From an uncultured Alphaproteobacteria bacterium (GTDB lineage Bacteria; Pseudomonadota; Alphaproteobacteria; Micropepsales; Micropepsaceae): a DNA stretch of 46,162 bases. Location of the stretch: the NCBI GenBank assembly GCA_903928515.1, contig CAIYRG010000040.1, positions 1-46,162 of the forward strand, written 5' to 3'. Shown here in pieces: positions 38,011 through 46,162 of the stretch. A program made the position numbers and the translations under genes. Under the pieces are notes generated by a model. That model saw nothing but the letters and a program-made list of their open reading frames with translations. It was not told the origin of the DNA and searched no databases. The first letter of the stretch is position 1. Every line of letters begins with the position of its first letter.

Positions 38011-39243
38011 TTACTGCGCGGCGGTCTTCAGCGCGCCCGAAGTTTCCACCATCTTGCGGAATTCATCGGTGGTAACGAGGCCCTTCTTCTGAATACCGAG
38101 CGCCTTTACCTGATTGAGCAATTCTTTCACCGTGCCGTCATCGGCGTTGGTGATGCCCATCTGTTCGAGATGATAGGTGATCGAGGCGTTGCCGCTCTTC
38201 TTGCCGAGAACCACATCGCCCTTGCGGCCGGTGAGGAACGGATGCGTGCCGAACATCGCCAGCGGTTCTTTCACCACCAGATCGACACCGATGCCGGATT
38301 CGCGGGTGAAGTTTTTTGATCCCAGGATCGGCTTATTGGCCGCAATCGGCGTGTTGGAAATGCGGCTGACCAATTCGCCAAGCTCGGGAATCTTGTCGAG
38401 CTTGTATTGCTTGTCGTAGCCGTAGAGCACGTGCAGCGCGACCATCAATTCTTCCAGCGCCGCGTTGCCGGTGCGCTCGCCCATGCCGTTGGCGCAAGAG
38501 TGAATGCAGGTGGCGCCCGCTTCCACGCCCGCGAGTTCGGTGGCGACGGCCATGCCGAAATCGTTGTGGGTGTGCACTTCAACGGGGAGGTTGGTGAGCT
38601 TCTTCACCAGCTTGACCATGTATTTGATGGCATTGGGCGTGGCGCAGCCCATCGTGTCGACAACGCCGACCGAATCCGGCGGCGCTTCTTCCATCAAGCG
38701 TGACAGCAAATTGGTGAGATCTTCTTCACGGGCGCGCGTCGTGTCGTAGGGGAAGTAGACGGTGTAGAGGCCCTGCTTCTTGGCGTATTTGACGGCTTCC
38801 ACGCTCTTGCGCAGCACATCTTCCCACGTCCACTTGAACTGCCATTGCAGCTTGGGGAAGCCGATCGGCACTTCGATGATCACGCCATGCGCGCCGCATT
38901 CCAGCGCCTTGTCCATGTCGGCGTTCATCGCGCGGGCGAAGGTGAAGATCTTCGATTTCAGGCCCAGCTTCGAGATGCGCTTGATGGCTTCAAAATCGGG
39001 CTCGGACACGGCCGGCATACCGGCTTCGATGCGCTCGACGCCGACTTCCGCCAGCTTCTCGGCGATGGCGATCTTGTCTTCGACCGAGAACACGATGCCT
39101 GGGGTCTGCTCGCCGTCGCGCAACGTCGCGTCGTGAATCTCGACCTTCTCGGGGAGATTCATCTGGGCGGTGACTTCGGGCACCACGTTATAGGGGCTGA
39201 CCCACCAGTCGTTTCCTTGGTGGTAGTTGTAGTTCTTGTTCAT
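38011..39243 (-). CDS. DRE-TIM acyltransferase, homocitrate/2-isopropylmalate synthase type
   Basis: This 410-residue TIM-barrel enzyme should condense an acyl-CoA with a 2-oxo acid. The signature is IHDATLRDGEQTPGIVFSVE (about 36-55), with metal-binding His pair VHTHNDFGMA and NGMGERTGNAALEE. It lacks the about 120-residue C-terminal LeuA regulatory domain, so feedback control by leucine is not expected. The N-terminus MNKNYNYHQGNDWWVSPYNV is an unusual extension. Homocitrate, citramalate or isopropylmalate synthase remain possible; DGEQTPGIVF rather than DGEQSPG points away from classical LeuA. ATG 39243 follows AAGGAGCTGGCGCC. Confidence 0.82.
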   Translation of the reverse strand: MNKNYNYHQGNDWWVSPYNVVPEVTAQMNLPEKVEIHDATLRDGEQTPGIVFSVEDKIAIAEKLAEVGVERIEAGMPAVSEPDFEAIKRISKLGLKSKIFTFARAMNADMDKALECGAHGVIIEVPIGFPKLQWQFKWTWEDVLRKSVEAVKYAKKQGLYTVYFPYDTTRAREEDLTNLLSRLMEEAPPDSVGVVDTMGCATPNAIKYMVKLVKKLTNLPVEVHTHNDFGMAVATELAGVEAGATCIHSCANGMGERTGNAALEELMVALHVLYGYDKQYKLDKIPELGELVSRISNTPIAANKPILGSKNFTRESGIGVDLVVKEPLAMFGTHPFLTGRKGDVVLGKKSGNASITYHLEQMGITNADDGTVKELLNQVKALGIQKKGLVTTDEFRKMVETSGALKTAAQ

Positions 39244-39359
39244 GGCGCCAGCTCCTTGGGGCTTTTTTCGGCGCGGATTGTAAACCGCAGCCCAAGCCCA
39301 AGAAAGTCCCAGCTAGAACGAAATCAAGTTTCGATGTCATTCCAGCGTCTTAAATTGAC

Positions 39360-39403
39360 GCGCAATCTAACGCCGAACCGGCATCCACTTCGGCGGATTG
39401 CGC
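39360..39403 (-). terminator. Hairpin downstream of the DUF3775 gene
   Basis: GCGCAATC and CGCCGAA (39360-39377, with a TAA bulge) pair with TTCGGCG and GATTGCGC (39389-39403). It begins 2 bases after the minus-strand stop at 39406. The T tract is weak on that strand and better on the other (TTTTA). Confidence 0.55.
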
Positions 39404-39405
39404 TT

Positions 39406-39810
39406 TTACAGCCGGTCTAGGTTAAAGTCGTCGCAGTCCTCGCCGAAAGCCGCCAAACTCTCCTCCAGATAATCGCCCAGAAGCGGCAAAGTGAGCAGGT
39501 ATTCCGCCACCCGCGTGCTGTGTTCCTGCGCTGCCGTGCTGATCGCCTCGTCCCAGTCACCCTTGTCGTAAGTGCCCCGGCCGATCCAGGCGAGCGCCAC
39601 CAGACGCGCCTGTTCGTCCTGGTTCAGGCCCCGGATAAAGGCCACCAACTCGGTTTGAACGGCGTCTTCACCGGTATCTTCCAGAACGTCCGCCATACCG
39701 TCATCGGCCGCGTTCGAGCCGGAATCCGGGTCGGAATCGCCTTCCTTGACGTCGAATTGCCGCGCCTTGGCGATCACAAAACAGACCTTATCCTTATTAA
39801 TTCCGCGCAT
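39406..39810 (-). CDS. DUF3775 family protein
   Basis: This 134-residue acidic, soluble protein has unknown function. MRGINKDKVCFVIAKARQFD, GSNAADDGMADVLEDTGEDA and GLNQDEQARLVALAWIGRGT are the conserved pattern of DUF3775, found in alphaproteobacteria. It is rich in Asp/Glu with a helical C-terminus. ATG 39810 has GAGGTG upstream; a GTG at 39816 is in frame but forms part of that ribosome site. It is divergent from the formate dehydrogenase operon. Confidence 0.85.
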   Translation of the reverse strand: MRGINKDKVCFVIAKARQFDVKEGDSDPDSGSNAADDGMADVLEDTGEDAVQTELVAFIRGLNQDEQARLVALAWIGRGTYDKGDWDEAISTAAQEHSTRVAEYLLTLPLLGDYLEESLAAFGEDCDDFNLDRL

Positions 39811-39955
39811 TTTCACCTCGCATATCCTATTCCGTAGGCAACGCTCAGGCGTAGTTGGGGTTGCGCCGGGATAGGGGCGGGTTTAAATCCCCAGGCCAGG
39901 GTCGCGAACGGCACAGGGATCGCCAATCGTCCCGATTTTACAGGATCTTACCGAC

Positions 39956-40441
39956 GTGAAGCACGCTGCCCCGCGCTACCAGCCGTGGAGCGCCGACGAG
40001 GCGTCCGCGATTGTCTCGACCGAATCTGCACGCGAGGGCGCTCTGCTGCCCGTGCTGCACAAATTGCAGGAGACATTCGGTCACGTGCCGGACGCGGCGG
40101 TGCCGGTGATCGCGCAAGTGATGAATCTGTCGCGCGCCGAAGTGCACGGCGTCGTCACATTTTATCACGACTTCAAGCACGCCCCGCAGGGCAAGCATGT
40201 GCTCAAGATTTGCCGCGCCGAGGCTTGCCAATCGCGCGGCGGCGAAGATATCGCGGCACGCGCGTCAAAGCTGCTCGGCATCGCCTTTGGCGAAACCACC
40301 ACCGACAAGCGCGTGACGCTGGAAGCCATCTACTGCCTGGGTCTTTGCGCTTGCGGCCCCAGCGCCATGTTGAACGGCGCGCCGGTGGCGCGCGTGACAG
40401 ATGCGAAATTGGATTCGCTGATCGCGGAGACCAATTCATGA
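39956..40441 (+). CDS. fdsG: NAD-dependent formate dehydrogenase gamma subunit
   Basis: This 161-residue NuoE-like subunit carries one [2Fe-2S] cluster. The ligands are in ICRAEACQSRGG and IYCLGLCACGPSAML. It passes electrons between the alpha subunit and the FMN subunit of the soluble, NAD-linked molybdenum formate dehydrogenase. The start is GTG 39956 with AGGA upstream. The stop overlaps fdsB as ATGA. The order fdsG-fdsB-fdsA-fdsD matches the Rhodobacter and Cupriavidus operons except that fdsC is absent. Confidence 0.93.
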   Translation: MKHAAPRYQPWSADEASAIVSTESAREGALLPVLHKLQETFGHVPDAAVPVIAQVMNLSRAEVHGVVTFYHDFKHAPQGKHVLKICRAEACQSRGGEDIAARASKLLGIAFGETTTDKRVTLEAIYCLGLCACGPSAMLNGAPVARVTDAKLDSLIAETNS

Positions 40442-41994
40442 GCACCAAGATTTACGTTCCCTGCGATGCCGTGTCGGTTGCCTGTGGTGCCGACGATGTG
40501 GCCGACGCTATTGCCGCCGAAGCCAAGAAGCGCAGCCAAGATGTCACGATCATCCGCAACGGTTCGCGCGGACTTGTCCCCATCGAGCCGCTGGTCGAAA
40601 TCGAAACGCTGCAGGGCCGCATCGGTTACGGCCCCATTGAGCTTTCCGACGTCCCTTCGGTGTGCGACGCGATGTTCGGCGACGGACAGCATGCCAAGCG
40701 CATCGGAAAACCGGAGGAGCTTCCCTTCTTCGCCAAACAGACGCGCCTCACTTTCGCGCGCTGCGGCATCACCGATCCGCAGTCGCTCGCCGATTACAAA
40801 GCGCATGACGGCTACAAAGGCCTCACCAAAGCGCTGACGCTGACACCGGCCGAAATCGTCGAAACCGTAACAAAATCTGGCCTTCGTGGACGCGGTGGCG
40901 CAGGCTTCCCCACCGGCATCAAATGGAAAACGGTGCTGGACGCGAAAGCAGATCGCAAATTCATCGTCTGCAATGCCGATGAAGGCGATAGCGGCACATT
41001 TGCCGACCGCATGATCATGGAAGGCGATCCCTTCCTTCTGATCGAAGGCATGACGATTGCCGGCATCGCGGTGGGCGCGACGCATGGTTACATCTACATT
41101 CGCTCGGAATATCCGCATGCGGTGCGCGCGATGGAACGCGCCATCGCGACTGCGCGCTCGGCCGGTTATCTCGGGCAATCGGTTTGCGGCTCGAAGCACG
41201 CCTTCGATCTCGATGTGCGCATGGGCGCGGGCGCTTATGTCTGCGGCGAAGAAACCTCGCTGCTGGAAAGCCTGGAAGGCAAGCGCGGCCAAGTGCGCGC
41301 CAAGCCGCCTTTGCCTGCGCATGTCGGATTGTTCGGCAAGCCGACCGTGATCAACAACGTGCTGTCGCTCACCTCTGTGCCGGTGATCCTGGACAAAGGC
41401 GCAGACTTCTATCGCGATTACGGCATGGGCCGTTCGCGCGGCACGATGCCGATCCAACTCGCGGGCAACATCAAAAACGGCGGTCTGTATGAGACCGCCT
41501 TTGGCATAACCCTGGGTGAGCTGGTGGATGGCATCGGCGGCGGCACCGAGAGCGGGCGCCCGGTGCGCGCGGTTCAGGTCGGCGGACCCTTGGGCGCCTA
41601 TTTCCCCCGCGCCCTGTTCGACACGCCGTTCGATTACGAGGCCTTCGCCGCGAAAGATGGGCTGATCGGCCATGGCGGCATCGTGGTGTTCGACGACACC
41701 GTGGACATGGCCAAGCAGGCTCGCTTTGCCATGGAGTTCTGCGCCATCGAATCGTGCGGAAAATGCACCCCTTGCCGCATCGGTTCCGTGCGCGGGCAAG
41801 AGGTGATGGACAAGATTATGGCTGGAACCGATCGGGAACAGAACCTCGCCCTGATCACGGATTTGTGCCAGACTATGAAACTGGGTTCCCTTTGCGCTTT
41901 GGGGGGCTTCACCCCATATCCCGTTATGAGCGCCCTAACCCATTTCCCGGAAGATTTCGGGCCGAAGACAATGCGGAAGGAAGCGGCCGAATAG
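40438..41994 (+). CDS. fdsB: NAD-dependent formate dehydrogenase beta subunit (FMN, NAD site)
   Basis: This 518-residue fusion-type NuoF-like subunit has an N-terminal thioredoxin-like [2Fe-2S]-type domain (about 1-120). The NADH/FMN domain follows, with GLRGRGGAGFPTGIKW, CNADEGDSGTFADR and GAGAYVCGEETSLLESLEG. The [4Fe-4S] ligands are in ESCGKCTPCRIGS plus a later Cys in GSLCALGG. It reduces NAD+ with electrons from formate. ATG 40438 overlaps the fdsG stop. A frame open further upstream is only the fdsG shadow. Confidence 0.95.
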   Translation: MSTKIYVPCDAVSVACGADDVADAIAAEAKKRSQDVTIIRNGSRGLVPIEPLVEIETLQGRIGYGPIELSDVPSVCDAMFGDGQHAKRIGKPEELPFFAKQTRLTFARCGITDPQSLADYKAHDGYKGLTKALTLTPAEIVETVTKSGLRGRGGAGFPTGIKWKTVLDAKADRKFIVCNADEGDSGTFADRMIMEGDPFLLIEGMTIAGIAVGATHGYIYIRSEYPHAVRAMERAIATARSAGYLGQSVCGSKHAFDLDVRMGAGAYVCGEETSLLESLEGKRGQVRAKPPLPAHVGLFGKPTVINNVLSLTSVPVILDKGADFYRDYGMGRSRGTMPIQLAGNIKNGGLYETAFGITLGELVDGIGGGTESGRPVRAVQVGGPLGAYFPRALFDTPFDYEAFAAKDGLIGHGGIVVFDDTVDMAKQARFAMEFCAIESCGKCTPCRIGSVRGQEVMDKIMAGTDREQNLALITDLCQTMKLGSLCALGGFTPYPVMSALTHFPEDFGPKTMRKEAAE

Positions 41995-42018
41995 AGCCGC
42001 CATCAAGGTCAAAAGAAC

Positions 42019-44859
42019 ATGCCTCTGGTTGAAGAAATCGATTACGGCACACCCGCTTCCTCATCGGAGAAGCAGGTCACGCTCACCATCGATGGCGTGA
42101 AGATCTCGGTGCCCGAAGGCACCTCCATCATGCGCGCCGCGCAGATGATGGGCACTGCCATTCCGAAATTGTGCGCCACCGACAATGTGGCGTCGTTCGG
42201 CTCTTGCCGCATGTGCCTGGTGGAGATCGAAGGCCGCAACGGCACGCCCGCCTCGTGCACCACGCTGGTGGCCGAAGGCATCAACGTCCACACGCAGACT
42301 CCGCGGATCGCGCAAATCCGCAAAGGCGTGATGGAGCTTTACATCTCCGACCATCCGCTCGATTGCCTCACCTGTGCGGCGAACGGCAATTGCGAATTGC
42401 AGGACACAGCGGGCCAAGTCGGCCTGCGCGATGTGCGCTACGGCTATGCCGGCGACAATCATCTGTCCGATAAGAAAGACACGTCCAACCCGTATTTCAC
42501 TTACGATCCCGCCAAATGTATCGTCTGCTCGCGCTGCGTGCGCGCCTGCGACGAAGTGCAGGGAACGTTGGCGCTGACCATCTCGGGCCGCGGCTTTGAA
42601 AGCCGCGTCTCGCCTTCGCAATCCGAACCCTTCCTCGAATCCGAATGCGTCTCGTGCGGCGCCTGCGTGCAGGCCTGCCCCACCGCAACGCTGATGGAAA
42701 AGAAGGTGATTGAAATCGGCCAGCCGGAACATTCGGTTGTCACCACCTGCGCCTATTGCGGCGTCGGTTGCACGTTCAAGGCGGAAATGCGCGGCGAAGA
42801 ACTTGTGCGCATGGTGCCTTTCAAGGACGGCAAAGCAAACCACGGCCATTCTTGCGTGAAGGGCCGTTTCGCGTGGGGCTATGCCACGCATCGCGACCGC
42901 ATCTTGAACCCGATGATCCGCGCTTCGATCCAAGACCCCTGGAAAGAAGTAAGCTGGGAAGAAGCGATTGCGCACACCGCATCGGAATTCAACCGCATCC
43001 AGGCGAAATACGGCAAGCTCTCGGTTGGCGGCATCACCTCGTCGCGCTGCACCAACGAAGAAACCTTTCTGGTGCAGAAGCTGATCCGCGCCGCGTTCGG
43101 CAACAACAACGTCGACACCTGCGCGCGCGTTTGCCATTCGCCCACCGGCTACGGCTTGGGCACAACGCTCGGCACCTCGGCCGGCACGCAGGATTTCGAC
43201 TCGGTCTCCGAGGCTGACGTCATTGTCGTCATCGGCGCCAACCCGACCGATGCCCATCCGGTTTTCGGCTCGCGCATGAAGCAGCGCCTGCGTGACGGCG
43301 CGAAGCTGATCGTGATCGACCCGCGCCGCACCGATCTGGTACGTTCGCCGCATATCGAAGCACAGTATCATTTGCAGCTTCGCCCCGGCACCAACGTGGC
43401 CGTGCTGACCGCGATGGCGCATGTGATCGTCACCGAAGGACTGGTGGACGAAGCCTATGTCCGCGAGCGCTGCGAGCTGGATGCCTTCCAGGATTGGGCG
43501 GAATTCGTTTCGCTCCCCGTGAACAGCCCGGAAGAAAGCGAAAAATTCACCGGCGTTCCGGCAGCCAAATTGCGCGCCGCGGCACGGCTTTATGCAACGG
43601 GCGGCAACGGCGCGTTCTATTACGGCTTGGGCGTAACCGAACACAGCCAAGGCTCCACCTCGGTGATGGCCATCGCCAACCTCGCCATGGCCACAGGCAA
43701 TATCGGCCGCAACGGCGTGGGCGTGAACCCGCTGCGCGGCCAGAACAACGTGCAAGGCGCGTGCGATATGGGTTCGTTCCCGCACGAGCTTTCCGGCTAC
43801 CGGCATGTGTCGGACGACGCCACGCGGCAGATGTTCGAGACGTTCTGGAATATCGGCCTCGACAAGGAACCCGGCCTGCGCATTCCCAACATGCTCGATG
43901 CCGCCGTCGATGGCGTGTTCAAGGGCCTCTACGTGCAGGGCGAAGACATTCTGCAATCGGACCCCGACACCAAGCACGTGTCCGCTGGCCTCGCCGCGAT
44001 GGAATGTGTCGTGGTGCAGGATCTGTTCCTGAACGAGACCGCGAATTACGCGCATGTGTTCTTCCCCGGCTCCACATTCCTCGAGAAGAACGGCACCTTC
44101 ACCAATGCCGAGCGCCGCATCCAATTGGTGCGCAAGGTGATGACGCCGAAGAACGGGTATGAAGATTGGGAAATCACCCAGATGCTGTCGAACGCGCTGG
44201 GCTATCCGATGCACTACAACCATCCGTCCGAGATCATGGATGAGATCGCGGCGCTGACGCCTACCTTTGCGGGCGTTTCGTTCAAGCGCCTGGAAACCGA
44301 ATCCTTGCAATGGCCGGTCAACGAGAAGGCGCCGCACGGCACGCCGATCATGCACATTGGCGGCTTCGTGCGCGGCAAAGGCAAATTCGTCGTGACCGAA
44401 TATGTGCCGACCGACGAGAAGGTCGGCCCGCGCTTCCCGCTGCTGCTCACAACGGGGCGCATTCTGTCGCAATACAATGTCGGCGCGCAGACGCGCCGCA
44501 CGGCCAATTCGATGTGGCACGACGAGGACATTCTGGAAATCCACGCCCATGACGCCGAAGAACGCGGCATTCGCGATGGCGACTGGGTGAAGGTGCAAAG
44601 CCGCGCCGGCGCGACCGCTTTGAAGGCGCGCGTGAGCGACCGCGTGGCGCCGGGCGTCGTCTACACGACGTTCCATCATCCCGACACGCAGGCCAATGTT
44701 GTGACGACCGAATATTCGGATTGGGCCACCAACTGCCCGGAATACAAGGTCACGGCGGTGCAAGTGGCCGTGTCCAATGGGCCTACCGATTGGCAGCGCG
44801 AATACAACAACCAAGCCGAACACAGCCGCCGCATCGCGGCCGTCGAACCGGCCGAGTAA
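42019..44859 (+). CDS. fdsA: NAD-dependent formate dehydrogenase alpha subunit (Mo catalytic)
   Basis: This 946-residue subunit oxidises formate at a bis-MGD molybdenum centre. Iron-sulfur sites in order are [2Fe-2S] Cys52/63/66/80, a His112-Cys116/119/125 [4Fe-4S] site, two ferredoxin-type [4Fe-4S] sites (167-177 and 210-220), and Cys244/247/251/279 next to the Mo domain. The Mo ligand is Cys372 in DTCARVCHSPTGYG, so this is a Cys enzyme and not selenocysteine. The C-terminal MGD-binding domain ends near 920. ATG 42019 follows fdsB by 24 bases. Related enzymes also run in reverse and reduce CO2. Confidence 0.96.
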   Translation: MPLVEEIDYGTPASSSEKQVTLTIDGVKISVPEGTSIMRAAQMMGTAIPKLCATDNVASFGSCRMCLVEIEGRNGTPASCTTLVAEGINVHTQTPRIAQIRKGVMELYISDHPLDCLTCAANGNCELQDTAGQVGLRDVRYGYAGDNHLSDKKDTSNPYFTYDPAKCIVCSRCVRACDEVQGTLALTISGRGFESRVSPSQSEPFLESECVSCGACVQACPTATLMEKKVIEIGQPEHSVVTTCAYCGVGCTFKAEMRGEELVRMVPFKDGKANHGHSCVKGRFAWGYATHRDRILNPMIRASIQDPWKEVSWEEAIAHTASEFNRIQAKYGKLSVGGITSSRCTNEETFLVQKLIRAAFGNNNVDTCARVCHSPTGYGLGTTLGTSAGTQDFDSVSEADVIVVIGANPTDAHPVFGSRMKQRLRDGAKLIVIDPRRTDLVRSPHIEAQYHLQLRPGTNVAVLTAMAHVIVTEGLVDEAYVRERCELDAFQDWAEFVSLPVNSPEESEKFTGVPAAKLRAAARLYATGGNGAFYYGLGVTEHSQGSTSVMAIANLAMATGNIGRNGVGVNPLRGQNNVQGACDMGSFPHELSGYRHVSDDATRQMFETFWNIGLDKEPGLRIPNMLDAAVDGVFKGLYVQGEDILQSDPDTKHVSAGLAAMECVVVQDLFLNETANYAHVFFPGSTFLEKNGTFTNAERRIQLVRKVMTPKNGYEDWEITQMLSNALGYPMHYNHPSEIMDEIAALTPTFAGVSFKRLETESLQWPVNEKAPHGTPIMHIGGFVRGKGKFVVTEYVPTDEKVGPRFPLLLTTGRILSQYNVGAQTRRTANSMWHDEDILEIHAHDAEERGIRDGDWVKVQSRAGATALKARVSDRVAPGVVYTTFHHPDTQANVVTTEYSDWATNCPEYKVTAVQVAVSNGPTDWQREYNNQAEHSRRIAAVEPAE

Positions 44860-44867
44860 CCGCAAGT

Positions 44868-45122
44868 ATGTCCGAAGACGAAACGCATCACGCGAAGAGC
44901 ACGCTCGACCGCTTGGTCTATTCGGCCAATCAGATCAGCAATTTCTTCCGTTCCCAGAAACACGATCAGGCCGTCGCCGGCGTGGAAACCCACATCGCAA
45001 AATTTTGGGACCCGCGCATGCGCAAGATGATCTTCGCGCATCTGAAAGCCAGCGGCGAAGGCCTCACCCCGCTCGCACGTGAAGCGCTTGAGAGCCTCGC
45101 CAAAAAGCAGAACGCGGCCTAA
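44868..45122 (+). CDS. fdsD: Formate dehydrogenase delta subunit
   Basis: This 84-residue small subunit is recognised by LVYSANQISNFFRSQKHDQA and HIAKFWDPRMRKMIF, the conserved FdsD pattern. In the studied Rhodobacter enzyme FdsD helps assembly and stability of the complex. ATG 44868 lies 8 bases after the fdsA stop. It is the last gene of the operon; the next gene is convergent 3 bases away. No FdhD/FdsC sulfurtransferase gene is found between fdsA and fdsD. Confidence 0.92.
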   Translation: MSEDETHHAKSTLDRLVYSANQISNFFRSQKHDQAVAGVETHIAKFWDPRMRKMIFAHLKASGEGLTPLAREALESLAKKQNAA

Positions 45123-45125
45123 GCC

Positions 45126-46162
45126 TTAATTTGCCGCCGCTTTCGTGTTTCCGATATTGGCGGCAAGGAACGCGTCCAGTTCGCGCAACACCGTCATGCG
45201 ACTGTCGGCCGTTTCCATGTAGTGATCGTCGCCGACGACTTTCACAAATTTGACGGATTTCCCCGCCTTCTGCAAAGCGGCCTGCATCTCCAGCGAATGC
45301 TCGATGGGCACTGTCGAATCTTTGTCGGCATGAATGAGCAGAATAGGCACCCGCACTTTATCGGCCTGAAATGCCGGCGACACGGCTTTGAGCCCCGCTT
45401 CATCCGCGTAGCGCTTGCCGAAACGCAGATCCCACTCCGGCTGCAACGCCGCCAAATACTGCTCGGGCCAGTTGGGATTTCTATCGTCGATCAACTTTGG
45501 CAGATCGCTAACGCCAGCCACGCTCGCCGCACACGCATAAAGGTCGGGCGTCAAAGCCGCGCCCGCAAGCGCGGCATAACCGCCGTAACTCACGCCAACG
45601 ATACAAACACGCTTGGGATTGGCGATGCCGTCCTTGATCGCTTGGTTGACGCCGTCCGTGATGTCGTCCTGCATCTTGCGACCCCATTGTTGAAAGCCCG
45701 CAGCCTCGAACGCGTAGCCATAGCCGTACGATCCGCGAAAATTCGGCTGCAGAACCGCGTAACCTTTGCTCCCCAGAAATTGCACCATCCAATCGAACGC
45801 AAGTGAATCGCGCTCTTCTGGCCCGCCATGCGGGAGAACTACCAACGGCAAATTCTTGGCCTCTTTCCCTGCCGGAATCGTGAGGTAGGCCGAAAGCTGT
45901 AGGCCGTCACGGGCAGCATACGGATAGGGCTTCATGTCGCTCAACACTTCGGGCTTATCGAGCGCCGGGTACGAAGACCCGATATCGTCAAAATGGTGCG
46001 TCACCGCGTCGTACATATGCAGCGTCGCGGGGTGCTTCGGCCCACTCAGGATGATCAACGATTTGCTGCGATCCGTTGTGGCGGAAATGATTTCCACCGA
46101 GAGATCGGGGAATTTCTGCAGCAAAGCTTTCTCGAGACCTTCCAATTTCGGCTCAAAATACA
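45126..46162 (-). CDS. S9 family (prolyl oligopeptidase-like) peptidase, 5' truncated by window edge
   Basis: This is the C-terminal 345 residues or so of a serine peptidase of family S9, alpha/beta hydrolase fold. The nucleophile Ser is in CIVGVSYGGYAALAG, the Asp in LLIHADKDSTVPIEH and the His in VVGDDHYMET. VVLPHGGPEERDSLAFDW supplies the oxyanion region. The frame continues open to base 46162 (YFEPK before LEGLEKAL), so the beta-propeller part and any signal peptide lie outside. It converges with fdsD. Cleavage of short peptides, often in the periplasm, is the usual role. Confidence 0.92.
   Translation of the reverse strand, partial: YFEPKLEGLEKALLQKFPDLSVEIISATTDRSKSLIILSGPKHPATLHMYDAVTHHFDDIGSSYPALDKPEVLSDMKPYPYAARDGLQLSAYLTIPAGKEAKNLPLVVLPHGGPEERDSLAFDWMVQFLGSKGYAVLQPNFRGSYGYGYAFEAAGFQQWGRKMQDDITDGVNQAIKDGIANPKRVCIVGVSYGGYAALAGAALTPDLYACAASVAGVSDLPKLIDDRNPNWPEQYLAALQPEWDLRFGKRYADEAGLKAVSPAFQADKVRVPILLIHADKDSTVPIEHSLEMQAALQKAGKSVKFVKVVGDDHYMETADSRMTVLRELDAFLAANIGNTKAAAN

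Noticed and set aside
38011-39243. Calling the acyltransferase nifV (nitrogenase homocitrate synthase)
   Set aside because: No nif gene is nearby and key substrate residues cannot be judged by eye; left as family-level call.
42061-44865. 934-codon open frame on the minus strand opposite fdsA
   Set aside because: It is the antisense shadow of a well-supported gene with GC-rich codon bias; the translation is His/Arg/Ala-rich with no recognisable domain.

Overview
The window is GC-rich (coding regions strongly favour G/C at third positions) and densely packed. It reads as part of an alphaproteobacterial chromosome. The gene types support this: an fdsGBAD NAD-dependent formate dehydrogenase, an arsR-arsC-aquaporin arsenic operon, DUF6152 and DUF3775 proteins, an Lrp/AsnC gene divergent from trxB, and dispersed GTCATTCCCGCGAAGGCGGG-type repeats. 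A Rhizomicrobium/Micropepsaceae-like or sphingomonad-like relative is possible, but that is a guess. I see no rRNA, tRNA, CRISPR array, prophage or intact IS element.

Left part (1-11 kb): the 3' part of an exported dienelactone hydrolase, an aromatic-acid-type MFS transporter, three tandem DUF6152 genes for small exported proteins, a small acidic-motif protein, a 1-Cys peroxiredoxin, an EntS-like MFS exporter, and a two-gene RND efflux operon (membrane fusion protein plus inner-membrane pump). Iron and redox block (11-17 kb): feoA-feoB with a downstream DUF1493 gene and a Fur-like palindrome, lrp divergent from trxB, a repeat-rich intergenic region, msrP and dps. Transport, arsenic and quinone block (17-24 kb): a second aromatic-acid-type MFS, arsR-arsC-aqpS with a clear palindromic operator, a LysR regulator divergent from pirin-wrbA, a DUF5996 gene and a YkgJ-type cysteine-cluster gene.

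Middle to right (24-46 kb): an EF-G-like paralogue with altered GTPase motifs, aspartate aminotransferase, a lipoprotein, a DUF486 membrane protein, a TPR protein, and a glycerate kinase/tartronate semialdehyde reductase operon. Next comes a very large autotransporter of about 1,870 codons, whose signal peptide is only well formed if an eight-T run is read with a one-base shift. A DRE-TIM acyltransferase (LeuA/homocitrate synthase type), a DUF3775 gene, fdsG-fdsB-fdsA-fdsD and the 3' part of an S9 peptidase complete the window.

The observations I rate highest are these. (1) The three DUF6152 proteins all appear to mature to an N-terminal His-His-Ser and keep a second His at exactly the same spacing, which suggests a copper histidine-brace site. 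(2) The T8 tract sits at the start of the autotransporter. (3) A hairpin element is flanked by about 40-bp direct repeats made from the trxB 3' end, and a sister copy supplies the msrP stop codon. (4) The EF-G paralogue lacks the catalytic switch II histidine.
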